Positions 24,511-33,758 of a stretch of DNA of 37,017 nucleotides are shown in pieces; position 1 is the first letter of the stretch; every line of letters starts with the position of its first letter. Where the stretch lies: positions 1-37,017 of the forward strand of contig SLLJ01000360.1 of the NCBI GenBank assembly GCA_007134165.1, written 5' to 3'. The position numbers and the translations under genes were made by a program. The notes beneath the pieces are model-generated. The model did no database searches and had not been told where the DNA came from. It worked only from the letters and a program-made list of their open reading frames with translations. The DNA comes from Nitriliruptoraceae bacterium. Lineage in GTDB: Bacteria > Actinomycetota > Nitriliruptoria > Nitriliruptorales > Nitriliruptoraceae.

Positions 24511-26900
24511 CGACGCAGGGCCAGGAGCAGCTCCTCGCGGGTCGACACCCCGAGCTTGCGTCGGATCCGCGCCACATGGTGCTCGACGGTCTTGGGCGCG
24601 ATGAACAGTTGCTGGCCGATCTGCCGATAGGTCAGCCCGGCAAGCAGGTGGGTGGCCACCTCCTGCTCCCGCCCGGACAGTTCCCCGACCGGATCGACCA
24701 GCGACGGCGAGGACGGAGCCGGCAGGCTGCGCGCCAGATGCAGCAGCGAACGCATCGCCTCGGCGTCGCGGCAGCGGATCGCGGCGGTCCCCGCCAGCCG
24801 GGCGGCCTCCCAGCTCATGCCCGCATCCGCCAGTGCTTCCGCCGCCTGGCGGACCCTGCCCGGATCCACCTCGCCGCCGAGGGCGTCGGTCCAGACCGGC
24901 GCCGCCAGGTGGAGGGGCGCGACCCGGGGTCCAGGGACCGGCAGCGCCTGGATACGCTCAGCCGCCCGACGTGCCGCCACGAGATCGTCGCGGGCGATCG
25001 CGGCATGGAGCTGGTCCCAACGGCAGGGCAGGGCCCACAGCGGGGGGTGTCCCGCCCGATCGAGCAGTGCGTCGATGCGCAGCTCCACGCTCTCCACGGT
25101 GCGGTGATCTCCGAGCCGGGACCCGGCGATCAGCAGCTCCGTGATCGCCGGCAGCTGCAGCAGGTCGGGCGGGAGACGCAGCAGCCCCGTGCGTGCCCGG
25201 CGCCACCCGGCCAGCATCGCCTCCAGGTCGCCGGTCCGACGCGCGACCGCGCAGCGCACCGCGTCGGCGAGCGACTGGTCGCGCGGATCCGCCTGCCGCC
25301 AGGCCCGACCGGCCTCGAGCGCAGCCACGACCTCGTCGGCACCGACCCAGTCGCCCCGCCGCATCGCAATCCAGGCGCTGGTCAGCTGCTGGCGCCGACG
25401 CCGCCACGTACCGGTCCGACGCGGCGGGCGACGGAGGGTCTCGGCGGCTAGATCGAGTTCGCCGAGCAGAGCGGCCACCTGGGCCGCGATCACGGCGGTC
25501 GGCTCCGGCAGCTCGACGAGATCCGGAGCGAGGTCCTCGAGCCGGGCGGCCTCCAGCAACCGCAGCATGCCCGGCAGCGGATCGTCCGCGACGGTACCCA
25601 GCAGCCCGTCGAGCCTGGCACGGACCACCCCGGCCCGCAGCCCTTCGGGTCCGGGGGGGTGTACGCCGGCGACGGTCCGCAGGGCGTCGAGGTCTCCGGC
25701 CGCGAGGAACCCGAGCGCGGCGAGGTCGGCGGTGTGTGGGTCACCGGCGGCCAGCCGGGCCGCGCGCTCCCAGCCGCCGCGGGCTGCGAGCACGCCGGTC
25801 GCTGCCCGCACCGCATCAGCCCGAACCGGCCCGTCATCGGCCGTGAGCACGACATCCAGACCGGCCAGGCACTCCTCGGTCCGTCCGGCATGGAAGGCGA
25901 CCACGGTCGTGCCGCAGGCCAGATCGGCGCGGGCCGCGCCCGCCCGCTGTGCGGCCGCCAGCAGCGCCTCGGCCCGGTCGGGGTCCGCAGCCGCGAGCCG
26001 GTGGGCGGCGGTGATCAGGCACCGGCCGATCGCCGGCCCGGTGGCGCCCACCGCGACCAACCGTTCGGCCACCGACGACGGGTCGTCGACGGCCAGTTCG
26101 CAGGTCGCCGCCCGCTCGGCGATCTCGGCGACGGCAGCCACCGGGCTGCTGCGTCGAAGGGCATCCGCGACCACGGGGACCAGCCGCGGCGTGGCATCCA
26201 TCGCCAGTCCGGCCGTCACCAGCTCGTCGACGCCAGACTCCAACTCGTGGCCGTCGAGCCCGGCCGCCGCCGCCAGCATCGCGCGGTCGATCCCGGCGAG
26301 CAGGGCGGTGGCCAGCAGCAGACGCGCGGCCGGATCCGACAGCCGCCGGCCTTCGGCCCGCACCGCCTCCTCGACGGCTGGCGTGCACCAAGCACGGGAG
26401 ACCGGACCGTCCAGTGCCACGGCTTCCAGCCACCTCGGCAACCCGCCGCTCCCGGTCAGCAGTTCGTCCGTCACGACCGGGGAGGGTCGCTCGCCCCAGC
26501 GGGCGGCGAGCAGCTCACGCGACTCGTCGTGCCCCAGAGGACCGAGCACGGCCGGGGTCCGGTCGAGTCGGTCGAGCAGACGGGCAGCCGTGCCTCCAAC
26601 CGGCCGGTGGGCGAGCACCACGGCACGGTGTCCGCCGACCAGCTCGATCAGGGTCGCCTCGTCGGCAAGCTCAGCGTCGTCGACGAGGAGCACGCCGTCG
26701 GGATCCTCGGACGGCGGTGGGCCAAGCCCCACCGACCACCGTGCCGCACCGACGATCTCGTCGCCGAGCGCAGCCAGCAGCCAGGACTTGCCCACCCCTC
26801 CTGGCCCGGTCACCCGACGGCAGCCCCCGGCCTGCACCGAGGTGAGCAGGTCCGCCAGGGTGCGCCGACGGCCCGCGAGGTACGTATCGAGCGTGAGCAT
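24474..26900 (-). CDS. Large LuxR/MalT-type ATP-dependent regulator (IniR-like candidate)
   Basis: N-term GGCRRVTGPGGVGKSWLLAALGDEIVG (P-loop), VLLVDDAEL (Walker B), C-term LSGREQEVATHLLAGLTYRQIGQQLFIAPKTVEHHVARIRRKLGVSTREELLLAL (LuxR HTH); 808 aa. Confidence 0.9.
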   Translation of the reverse strand: MLTLDTYLAGRRRTLADLLTSVQAGGCRRVTGPGGVGKSWLLAALGDEIVGAARWSVGLGPPPSEDPDGVLLVDDAELADEATLIELVGGHRAVVLAHRPVGGTAARLLDRLDRTPAVLGPLGHDESRELLAARWGERPSPVVTDELLTGSGGLPRWLEAVALDGPVSRAWCTPAVEEAVRAEGRRLSDPAARLLLATALLAGIDRAMLAAAAGLDGHELESGVDELVTAGLAMDATPRLVPVVADALRRSSPVAAVAEIAERAATCELAVDDPSSVAERLVAVGATGPAIGRCLITAAHRLAAADPDRAEALLAAAQRAGAARADLACGTTVVAFHAGRTEECLAGLDVVLTADDGPVRADAVRAATGVLAARGGWERAARLAAGDPHTADLAALGFLAAGDLDALRTVAGVHPPGPEGLRAGVVRARLDGLLGTVADDPLPGMLRLLEAARLEDLAPDLVELPEPTAVIAAQVAALLGELDLAAETLRRPPRRTGTWRRRRQQLTSAWIAMRRGDWVGADEVVAALEAGRAWRQADPRDQSLADAVRCAVARRTGDLEAMLAGWRRARTGLLRLPPDLLQLPAITELLIAGSRLGDHRTVESVELRIDALLDRAGHPPLWALPCRWDQLHAAIARDDLVAARRAAERIQALPVPGPRVAPLHLAAPVWTDALGGEVDPGRVRQAAEALADAGMSWEAARLAGTAAIRCRDAEAMRSLLHLARSLPAPSSPSLVDPVGELSGREQEVATHLLAGLTYRQIGQQLFIAPKTVEHHVARIRRKLGVSTREELLLALRRHRPVGGEPEGA

Positions 26901-27029
26901 GTGCCTCCCGATCGCTGGGCGGGGCCAGGGTCGCGCGTCAGACGTGCAGGCCGCTGCAGCACGGCTGGAGCGCCGCTGGAGCGACCCCGATCCGAACCAC
27001 CGGGATCACGGGACCGCTGGCCCGCAACC

Positions 27030-27047
27030 CCGGGCCCTGTGGCCCGG
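27030..27047. promoter_or_regulatory. Hairpin ccgggcc-ctgt-ggcccgg in the divergent intergenic region
   Basis: 7-bp perfect arms, 4-nt loop. Confidence 0.4.
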
Positions 27048-27116
27048 TTGTCGCCCCCGTGAACGGCCGATGATCAGGTGGAAGGGTCGGATGCTGCGCA
27101 CCACCGGAGGCTTGCC

Positions 27117-28106
27117 ATGTCCTCGCCACCCTGGGTCACGCAACCGCAGCCGGGTCCGGCTCCACCCGATCCCGGCCCAGGCCCGGACCGACGCGGTCCG
27201 AGCCCCGCCGTGGCGGTCGGCGCGATCGTCGGGGCGATCGTGCTGCTCGCCCTCGGAGTGGTGATCGTGCTCCTGCTCCGAGGTGACGGGGCGGCATCGA
27301 CCCAACCGGCACTCGAGATCCTGCCCGAGGTCGTGCCCTCGACGCCGGACCCCGAGCCCGACCCGGAACCGGACCCCACGCCGGTCGCGGACGCCGACCT
27401 CGAGATCATCCTCAACTGGTCCTCGCACGCCGATCTCGACCTCACCGTGATCGACCCGCAGGACGACGAGGTCGGCCGTGGGGCGCTGCCGCCGGCCAGC
27501 GGAGGCACGCGGGACACCACCGCCAACGACGGCTGCTCCCAGACGCGTGCACCCGCCCAGGAACGGGCCCGCTGGGAGCACGGTGAGGCCCGACCGGGAA
27601 GCTACGAGGTCCGCGTCCGGTACGCCGCAGAGTGCGATCAAGGCACCGGACCGCAGGACTTCGAGGTGCGCGTGGTACTGCCCGGGGTCGGGGTGGCGAG
27701 CTTCACCGACACCCTCGCTCCGGGCGAGCAGGTGGTCCTGCTCGATGTACGGTTCCCGACCGGTGAGGTGTTCGACCTGCGCACCGCCGCCCCCTCCGGA
27801 CCACCCGACGACCCCGGCCCCGCCGCGCCGCCCGCGCCGGCCCCACCACCCGACCCAGAGCCCGCGCCGATCCCGCGTGGCAACGTCGAGGCCCTGCCCT
27901 CCGGCCTCTTCTGCCGAGACCTGCGCAGTGCCGGCTACCCCTACTGGGATGCCGTGCGCTACTGGGAACGCGAGGGCCGCCCGGCACGTATGGACGCCAC
28001 CGGCGACGGTATTCCGTGCACAACGGTGTACGCGTGGAACGACGTTCGCGACTACTGGGGGCAACTCGTCGATCCCGACTTCCAGGAGGGCGGCGACGTC
28101 TCGTAG
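27117..28106 (+). CDS. Membrane-anchored extracytoplasmic protein: TM, (P-x-P-E) linker, DUF2135-like beta domain, C-terminal excalibur-like GDGxxC segment
   Basis: AVAVGAIVGAIVLLALGVVIVLLLRG (TM), PDPEPDPEPDP, DLEIILNWSSHADLDLTVIDPQDDEVGRG..., GLFCRDLRSAGYPYWDAVRYWEREGRPARMDATGDGIPCTTVY; GGAGG upstream of ATG 27117. Confidence 0.85.
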   Translation: MSSPPWVTQPQPGPAPPDPGPGPDRRGPSPAVAVGAIVGAIVLLALGVVIVLLLRGDGAASTQPALEILPEVVPSTPDPEPDPEPDPTPVADADLEIILNWSSHADLDLTVIDPQDDEVGRGALPPASGGTRDTTANDGCSQTRAPAQERARWEHGEARPGSYEVRVRYAAECDQGTGPQDFEVRVVLPGVGVASFTDTLAPGEQVVLLDVRFPTGEVFDLRTAAPSGPPDDPGPAAPPAPAPPPDPEPAPIPRGNVEALPSGLFCRDLRSAGYPYWDAVRYWEREGRPARMDATGDGIPCTTVYAWNDVRDYWGQLVDPDFQEGGDVS

Positions 28107-28183
28107 CGCGGACTGCATCGACCTCTACACTGCGCGCCCAGGGTGCAGCCGAGTGCGCGCCGTGCCGCCCCGAGGGAGTGCGT

Positions 28184-28693
28184 ATGCGTGGCGTGGGCTC
28201 GACGGCACTGGTGCTGCTGGTGGCCTGCACGGCGCCGCCGGCCGACCTGCGTCCCGCCGCGAATGAGGACCCTGGCTCACCGCCGGCCGAGACCACGGCT
28301 GACCCGCCGGCCGCCGTCGACGACCCGGTCGCTGCCTGGCTGGCGGAGGCCGAGGAGGCGCTCGGCCGTCCAGAAGTCGACGCCCCCACGTTTTTCTACC
28401 TGTCGATGCACCCGGATGCCCGACCGGCCTTCCGCAGCTGCGACACGTCCTGGATCGCCGAGGCCGAGCTCCGCTGGCAGGCGCACTACCGCGTCGAGGC
28501 TGACCCGACCGCCAGCGTGTCGGCACCCTGGGTGGGACGCAGCGGGCCGCTCGCCGAGCGCAGCTTCCCTCGCGCGCGTGAACTGCGGCTGCGGCTGACC
28601 GACCCCCAGGGGGAACTGTCGGCCGCCGTCGTGCCCTACGTGGTCGAGGACGGCCAGCTGTGGTGGTTGGCCGACTGCCCCGAGACGGGCTGA
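28184..28693 (+). CDS. Putative lipoprotein of unknown function
   Basis: MRGVGSTALVLLVACTAPPADLR (lipobox-like LVAC); GAGGGAG RBS upstream of ATG 28184. Confidence 0.75.
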   Translation: MRGVGSTALVLLVACTAPPADLRPAANEDPGSPPAETTADPPAAVDDPVAAWLAEAEEALGRPEVDAPTFFYLSMHPDARPAFRSCDTSWIAEAELRWQAHYRVEADPTASVSAPWVGRSGPLAERSFPRARELRLRLTDPQGELSAAVVPYVVEDGQLWWLADCPETG

Positions 28694-28706
28694 TCGAGCG
28701 GCGCGG

Positions 28707-31700
28707 TCAGCCGGGCGGCGCGGTCCGACAGGGCTGGCCCCGCACGCTGGTGAAGCCTCCGCCGTCCGGTCCGTCGCTGGGCGCGCAGGCCGGCGGACCC
28801 GGCGGCACCTCGAGGTCGACGTCGAGCACCGGCAGCACCACCCGGGAAGGGGCGGCCACGTGGTGGGCGATACGGTTGGTCACCTGCAGGCCGCCGGGAA
28901 CGGCCTCGGCGAACGCCCAGAGCGGGCGGTTGCCGCCCGGGGCCTCCACGCTCAGCCGCAGCCGGGAGCCGGCGCGCAGCACGTCGGCGAACGGAAAGGT
29001 CTCGACCGCCAGACGGTTGAACCCCTGCTCCAGCGGCGCGGCGTCGGCGGCGAGCAGCGAGGGCGTGGGGCGCAGCGGGGTGGCGGCGGGGTGTAGCGCC
29101 CGGCGCGAACCCCTGAGCCAGCCGGTGGTCAGGTAGCGCTCGGTCCCGTCGGGCCGGAGCTCGCTGAGCACCACCTCGACGTCGGTGTCACGCAGCGGAT
29201 GGTCGGTCGCCAGCCACAGCTCCACCCCGGCGGAACCGGCCAGCACCAGGTCCTCGTCGAGTGGCGACGTGGCGAAGGCGGCGTGGCGGCCCTCGGGGGG
29301 CTGCCGCCAGCGGTAGTCGGGCTGCAGGCGCCACACCTCGCTGGTCGAGGGTCGGGCGGCGAAGCTTGACACCGGGGAGGCGGCCGGGTCGTACACATAG
29401 GGGGTCTGGGCCGCAGCCGTGCCGTCGTCGGCACCGACGGGAGGCTCCCGGGTCAGCTCACCGCCAGCGCCGAGGTACCAGGCGGCCGCCTCGGCGTCGA
29501 AGCCCGGGTCGAGGTTGGGCAGCTGGGCGAAGTCGACGCGGTGGGAGAAGCGCGGGAAGGGGAACCCATCGGGGCCCTCCCCCGCGCCCGACTCGAACAG
29601 CAGGTGGGCCGGCGGCTCGGCGCGGTAGGCGGCCAGGGACTGCTCGTAGGACATCCCGGCGAAGCGGTCCGCGGGGATCATGTCCCTGGTGATGGGCACC
29701 AGCTCGCCGAGTAGCTGGGCGTACACCGCCGGCAGCACCAGCAGCCGGAGCAGGTCGAAGTCGTCCCGTTCCGTCAGCTGCGGGGTGCGTTCGGCCACCA
29801 GCAGCTCGAGGAACTCGATGAGCTCGACCAGCGCGACCGGCCCCAGCGCCTCGACGTGGGTGCCGTTGGTACCGAGGAAGCGGACCAGGCGGTCGTCCCG
29901 CTCGAGGTCCAGCGCGTCGAGCAGGGCCGCGGCGCGCCCGCCGGTCTGCTCGTCCTGCCAGGCGTTGACCAGCAGCAGGTCGGTCGTGATCCGCTCGGCG
30001 AGGTCAGCGGGGGTGCGCGACTCCCACAGTGCGGTGCGGTCGGGGTTCGCCACGATCCGTTCGAGCAACGGCAGGTTCTGGCCCCGCAGCCGAACGTTGT
30101 CCCGGCAGGTTGCGGCGCCCGGAGCGTCGCTGGCGACCAGCTGGTCGACCCACGCCTGGCCGTCGGGGAAGCGAGTGTCGCGCGCACGCTCGCGCGCCCA
30201 GTCCACCGCGAACCCGGTGTTGAAGATGCCGCCGGGGTACACGGTGTCCAGGGCATGGTCGCTGACGACCGCGATCGGCGCGGCGGCGGCCAGGCTCGGC
30301 GGCTGGGTGGCAGCCAGGAACAGCTGGGTGATCCCCGGGTAGGACACGCCAGTGGTGCCCACCTTGGCGGACCAGGGCTGGGCGGCGACGACCTCGACGG
30401 CGTCGTAGCCGTCGAGGGCCTGTGCGGGCTCGAGGTGGTCGAACGCGCCGCCCGAGCAGCCGGTGCCGCGCAGGTTGACAGCCACCGTGGCGTAGTCGAG
30501 CAGTTGGCCGATCGCCAGGGTCGGTGCCTGCAGGCTGACCGGCAACCCGCCCACGGCCGGTGGGGCGGACACGTCGTAGCCGGAGTACTCGATCAGCGTC
30601 GGGTACGGGCCGTCCTCGGGCGGGCCGGGCAGGGTCACGTACGCGCTGAGTTGGGTGCCGTCGCGGGTCGTGAGGTAGGTCAGCCCCTCGTCGAGTTGCT
30701 GGTCGGCGTAGAACTCCGGTGGCGGAGGCGGCCCGTCGGCGGCGAGCACCGTGATCGGCTCGGACCTGTGGGTCACGCCCTGCTCGACGTAGCGCACCGT
30801 GTAACCCTCCCCCGGCGCCACACCCGAGTAGGCCAGACGCCCATCCAGGGCGCCACGGATCACGATCGATCCTTCAGCGTCGGTGAGCTCCCCACCGGCG
30901 TGGCGCGCCGCACCGTCGAGTTCCCAGTCGAGCGCGTCGCTGACCACGGGTTCGCCGTCGGGGTCGAGCAGCGTCACCGGTGTGGCCGGATCGGCGCCGA
31001 TCACCGCGACCTGCTCGATCGAGCCTCGGACGACGACCCGGGCAGGAGCCATCGGAGTGTCGGGGGCGGGAACCGGGGCGGGCAGCGACCCGGTGGGTTC
31101 GCGCAGCACCCCGGCAGCGGCCAACAGGTCGAGGTGGCGGACGAGCAGGGACGCGACCTGCCCGCGGGTGACCGGCAGGCCGGGTCCGAAGCTGCCGTCG
31201 GGGAACCCGGCGACGACGCCGGCGGCCGTGAGCCGGGCGACCTCGGGGCCGTGGACGTCGTGGAGGTCGAGGTCGGACATGCCGGTCGTGGTGGCCGCGG
31301 GCAGCACCGGCACCGCCGGCAGCTGGGTGACGAGTTCATCATGGGTGCGCACCAGCAGGCTGGCCAGCTGAGCCCGGGTCACCGCCTCCGCCGGCGCAAA
31401 ACGTCCGTCGGGGTGTCCCGCGACGATCGGCGGGTCGAAGGCGGCGAGCGCGTCCACCGCGGCGGCAAACGGGCCTTCGACCAGGTCGGGGAACCGGGCC
31501 GGTGCGACCGGCGGGAAGGCGAACCGGGGAACCTGGGTGAGCAGGCGCGCCACCAGCAGCGCGGTCTGCTGACGGGTGACCGGCTCGCCGGTGCCGAAGG
31601 TCGTGGGCGTGGTGCCCCGAGTGATGCCGAAGGCGACGAGGCAGTCGATCGCCGACGCATGGGTCTGCCCCCGGTCGGTGAAGCCGGCGTCGGGCAGATC

Positions 31701-31901
31701 GTCGGGGCAGGCGCTCGCCCGCGCGGGGCCGATCTCGCCGACCACGACCGTGGGGCCGTCGGGGCGCCCGAAAGACTCCTCGGCCGGCACGGTGGTGCGC
31801 GGCGCGGCGGCGGCCACGGCCGGCAGCAGCGCCAGCAGCAGCGCGGCCGTGAGCAGCGCGGCCGTGGGGCGCCGGTTCGTGGCCGTGTCCAGATGGTGCA
31901 T
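28707..31901 (-). CDS. Secreted SLH-domain CocE/NonD-family (X-Pro dipeptidyl-peptidase-like) hydrolase
   Basis: Signal peptide MHHLDTATNRRPTAALLTAALLLALLPAVAAAA. SLH-like repeats (FTDRGQTHASAIDCLVAFGITRGTTPTTFGTGEPVTRQQTALLVARLL; FPDLVEGPFAAAVDALAA...GHPDGRFAPAEAVTRAQLASLLVR; MSDLDLHDVHGPEVARLTAAGVVAGFPDGSFGPGLPVTRGQVASLLVR). Hydrolase part: YPTLIEYSGYDVS, LRGTGCSGGAFD, VGTTGVSYPGITQLFLAA. GGGAGG before ATG 31901. Confidence 0.9.
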   Translation of the reverse strand: MHHLDTATNRRPTAALLTAALLLALLPAVAAAAPRTTVPAEESFGRPDGPTVVVGEIGPARASACPDDLPDAGFTDRGQTHASAIDCLVAFGITRGTTPTTFGTGEPVTRQQTALLVARLLTQVPRFAFPPVAPARFPDLVEGPFAAAVDALAAFDPPIVAGHPDGRFAPAEAVTRAQLASLLVRTHDELVTQLPAVPVLPAATTTGMSDLDLHDVHGPEVARLTAAGVVAGFPDGSFGPGLPVTRGQVASLLVRHLDLLAAAGVLREPTGSLPAPVPAPDTPMAPARVVVRGSIEQVAVIGADPATPVTLLDPDGEPVVSDALDWELDGAARHAGGELTDAEGSIVIRGALDGRLAYSGVAPGEGYTVRYVEQGVTHRSEPITVLAADGPPPPPEFYADQQLDEGLTYLTTRDGTQLSAYVTLPGPPEDGPYPTLIEYSGYDVSAPPAVGGLPVSLQAPTLAIGQLLDYATVAVNLRGTGCSGGAFDHLEPAQALDGYDAVEVVAAQPWSAKVGTTGVSYPGITQLFLAATQPPSLAAAAPIAVVSDHALDTVYPGGIFNTGFAVDWARERARDTRFPDGQAWVDQLVASDAPGAATCRDNVRLRGQNLPLLERIVANPDRTALWESRTPADLAERITTDLLLVNAWQDEQTGGRAAALLDALDLERDDRLVRFLGTNGTHVEALGPVALVELIEFLELLVAERTPQLTERDDFDLLRLLVLPAVYAQLLGELVPITRDMIPADRFAGMSYEQSLAAYRAEPPAHLLFESGAGEGPDGFPFPRFSHRVDFAQLPNLDPGFDAEAAAWYLGAGGELTREPPVGADDGTAAAQTPYVYDPAASPVSSFAARPSTSEVWRLQPDYRWRQPPEGRHAAFATSPLDEDLVLAGSAGVELWLATDHPLRDTDVEVVLSELRPDGTERYLTTGWLRGSRRALHPAATPLRPTPSLLAADAAPLEQGFNRLAVETFPFADVLRAGSRLRLSVEAPGGNRPLWAFAEAVPGGLQVTNRIAHHVAAPSRVVLPVLDVDLEVPPGPPACAPSDGPDGGGFTSVRGQPCRTAPPG

Positions 31902-31981
31902 GTCTGCCTCCCGACCGGAGCGATCGTCGCGTCGCCGGCGGATCGGGACGCTACCGCCCCCCGGTGCGCTGCGGTCGGGGC

Positions 31982-33640
31982 TCATCGCACCGCGTAGAAG
32001 AAGCCGTCCCGCGATCCGACGTAGATGCTGCCGCGCCAAACCGCCGGCGTGGATTCGATGCAGCCGGCCATCGGCAGGGTCCAGACCTCGCGGGGCGCGG
32101 TCGGATCGGCGAGGTCGTAGGCGCGCAACCCGGGCTGGTTGCACCGACCCACCAACAGCCAGGGGTGCCCGTCGTCGTCCTCCACCACCGCCGGAGAGGA
32201 CCACTCGTGGAAGCCGAGCTGCTCGCGCCAGACCACCTCGCCGTCGTGGCGGTCGACCACCAGCAGCTCGCCGGGGTGGGTCGGCAGGTACAGGTGGTCG
32301 CCGTACAACGCCGGGGTGGCCCAGGCGCCACCGTCGCTACCGGGTGCCAGCGGCGGGATCCCCACCCCCCACACCCTCGGGTCGTCTGCTCGGCGCGGGT
32401 CGAGCTTGACGAGCTGTCCGACCTCCTCGGCACGGGGCAGGAAACGCTGGAGTTCCACGGTGACGTAGAGGAACCCCTCGACGTCGACGACGATGCTGGC
32501 ATCCGCGTCGTCGCCGACCCAGTAGTCGAGCACGATCTCGACCTCGCCGGCCTCGACCGCCGCGCGGTCCAGACCCACGACCCGCCCGCCCGAGTTGACC
32601 CAGTACACCGCATCATCGGTCACCGCCGGGCTCGACTCGATCGAGACGTTGCCGTCACCGATGGCCGCGATCAGCTCGTCGGTCCAGGCCGGGACCTCCA
32701 CGAGGATCTCGGGGTCGACCTGCACGCGGCCCTGGTCGTCGTAGCCGCGGTTGACGCGGACCGCGCGGTACCAGGAGTCCTCCCCACCGACGTGCAGCAC
32801 GTCGTCGACCATCGAGGGGTTGGCGTCCCAGTCGTTGTTCCAGCGTCCCTGCGGGTGACGCCCGAGCCGCCACAGCTCGGTGGGCTCGTCACGGTCGAGG
32901 GCGACGATGCGCAGGAAGCCATCGCGCGAACCGACGTACAGCAGCGGGTAGCCGTCGGGGTCGAGCGTCTCGGTGCCCTTCACCATGAACCCGGTGCGCA
33001 GCGGCGGTCGGGTGGGTTGCCCGGTTGCGGCGTCCAGGAAGTGCACCGCACCGTCGTACGCCCCGAAGATCACCTCGGTCACACCGTCGTCGCGCTCCCA
33101 CACCAGCGGCTGGCCGGTCCAGCCGGTGCCGCACCAGCTGCGCTGCTGCTCGCCGCTGCCTTCGGTGGAGCACATCGGCCGCTCAGGGAAGCGCCAGGCG
33201 ACCTCAGGGTCGGTTGGCAGGGGTCCGAGTCCGTAGAAGGTCCGGGTCGGGTTGCCGCGGAACTGCAGCAGCCCGGTGACCTGATCACCTCCGACCGAGG
33301 CCCCGTGCAGGCCGTCAGGCGACGGCTGAGCACCGCCGTCGTCGGGTCCGGCGGGGACCGGATCCCTCTCCGGATCGGCGTCGCGGTCCGGCACGGTCTC
33401 CGGGGTGGGCCACGCGGCGATATCGTCGCTGGCTGGTGGCGGCGCATCGGCGTACGTGCGGGTGGGTACCTCCCGGAGGGACGTGCGCGCGGAACGGCCG
33501 GGAACCGTAGTGGGCTGCTCACGCGCCGCCGCGATCAACTGGCCGACCGGTCCCGGCGCCGGTGCGGCCAACTCGATGGCAGCCACGAACGCCCCGGTCG
33601 CAGCCAGGACCAGACCTGCCGACAGTATCCGCGCACGCAT
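31982..33640 (-). CDS. Exported PQQ-like beta-propeller repeat protein
   Basis: N-term MRARILSAGLVLAATGAFVAAIELAAP. Repeats such as EVIFGAYDGAVHFLDAATGQ, LLYVGSRDGFLRIVALDRDEPTELWRL, VYWVNSGGRVVGLD, LYLPTHPGELLVVDRHDGEVVWREQLG, SIYVGSRDGFFYAVR. Confidence 0.85.
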   Translation of the reverse strand: MRARILSAGLVLAATGAFVAAIELAAPAPGPVGQLIAAAREQPTTVPGRSARTSLREVPTRTYADAPPPASDDIAAWPTPETVPDRDADPERDPVPAGPDDGGAQPSPDGLHGASVGGDQVTGLLQFRGNPTRTFYGLGPLPTDPEVAWRFPERPMCSTEGSGEQQRSWCGTGWTGQPLVWERDDGVTEVIFGAYDGAVHFLDAATGQPTRPPLRTGFMVKGTETLDPDGYPLLYVGSRDGFLRIVALDRDEPTELWRLGRHPQGRWNNDWDANPSMVDDVLHVGGEDSWYRAVRVNRGYDDQGRVQVDPEILVEVPAWTDELIAAIGDGNVSIESSPAVTDDAVYWVNSGGRVVGLDRAAVEAGEVEIVLDYWVGDDADASIVVDVEGFLYVTVELQRFLPRAEEVGQLVKLDPRRADDPRVWGVGIPPLAPGSDGGAWATPALYGDHLYLPTHPGELLVVDRHDGEVVWREQLGFHEWSSPAVVEDDDGHPWLLVGRCNQPGLRAYDLADPTAPREVWTLPMAGCIESTPAVWRGSIYVGSRDGFFYAVR

Positions 33641-33758
33641 GCGGCCACCGTAGCGCTGACGACGTGCGGATCCGGGCACCCGGTGTCGGCGGGAATCCGG
33701 ACCCCATCACCCCGACGGTGGGATGCTGACCGGGAGGACAGGCCGTACCTTGGGTCCG

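Noticed and set aside
25141-27264. 707-aa plus-strand ORF
   Set aside because: Antisense to the LuxR-type regulator with clear P-loop and HTH; Ser/Arg/Ala-rich shadow ORF.
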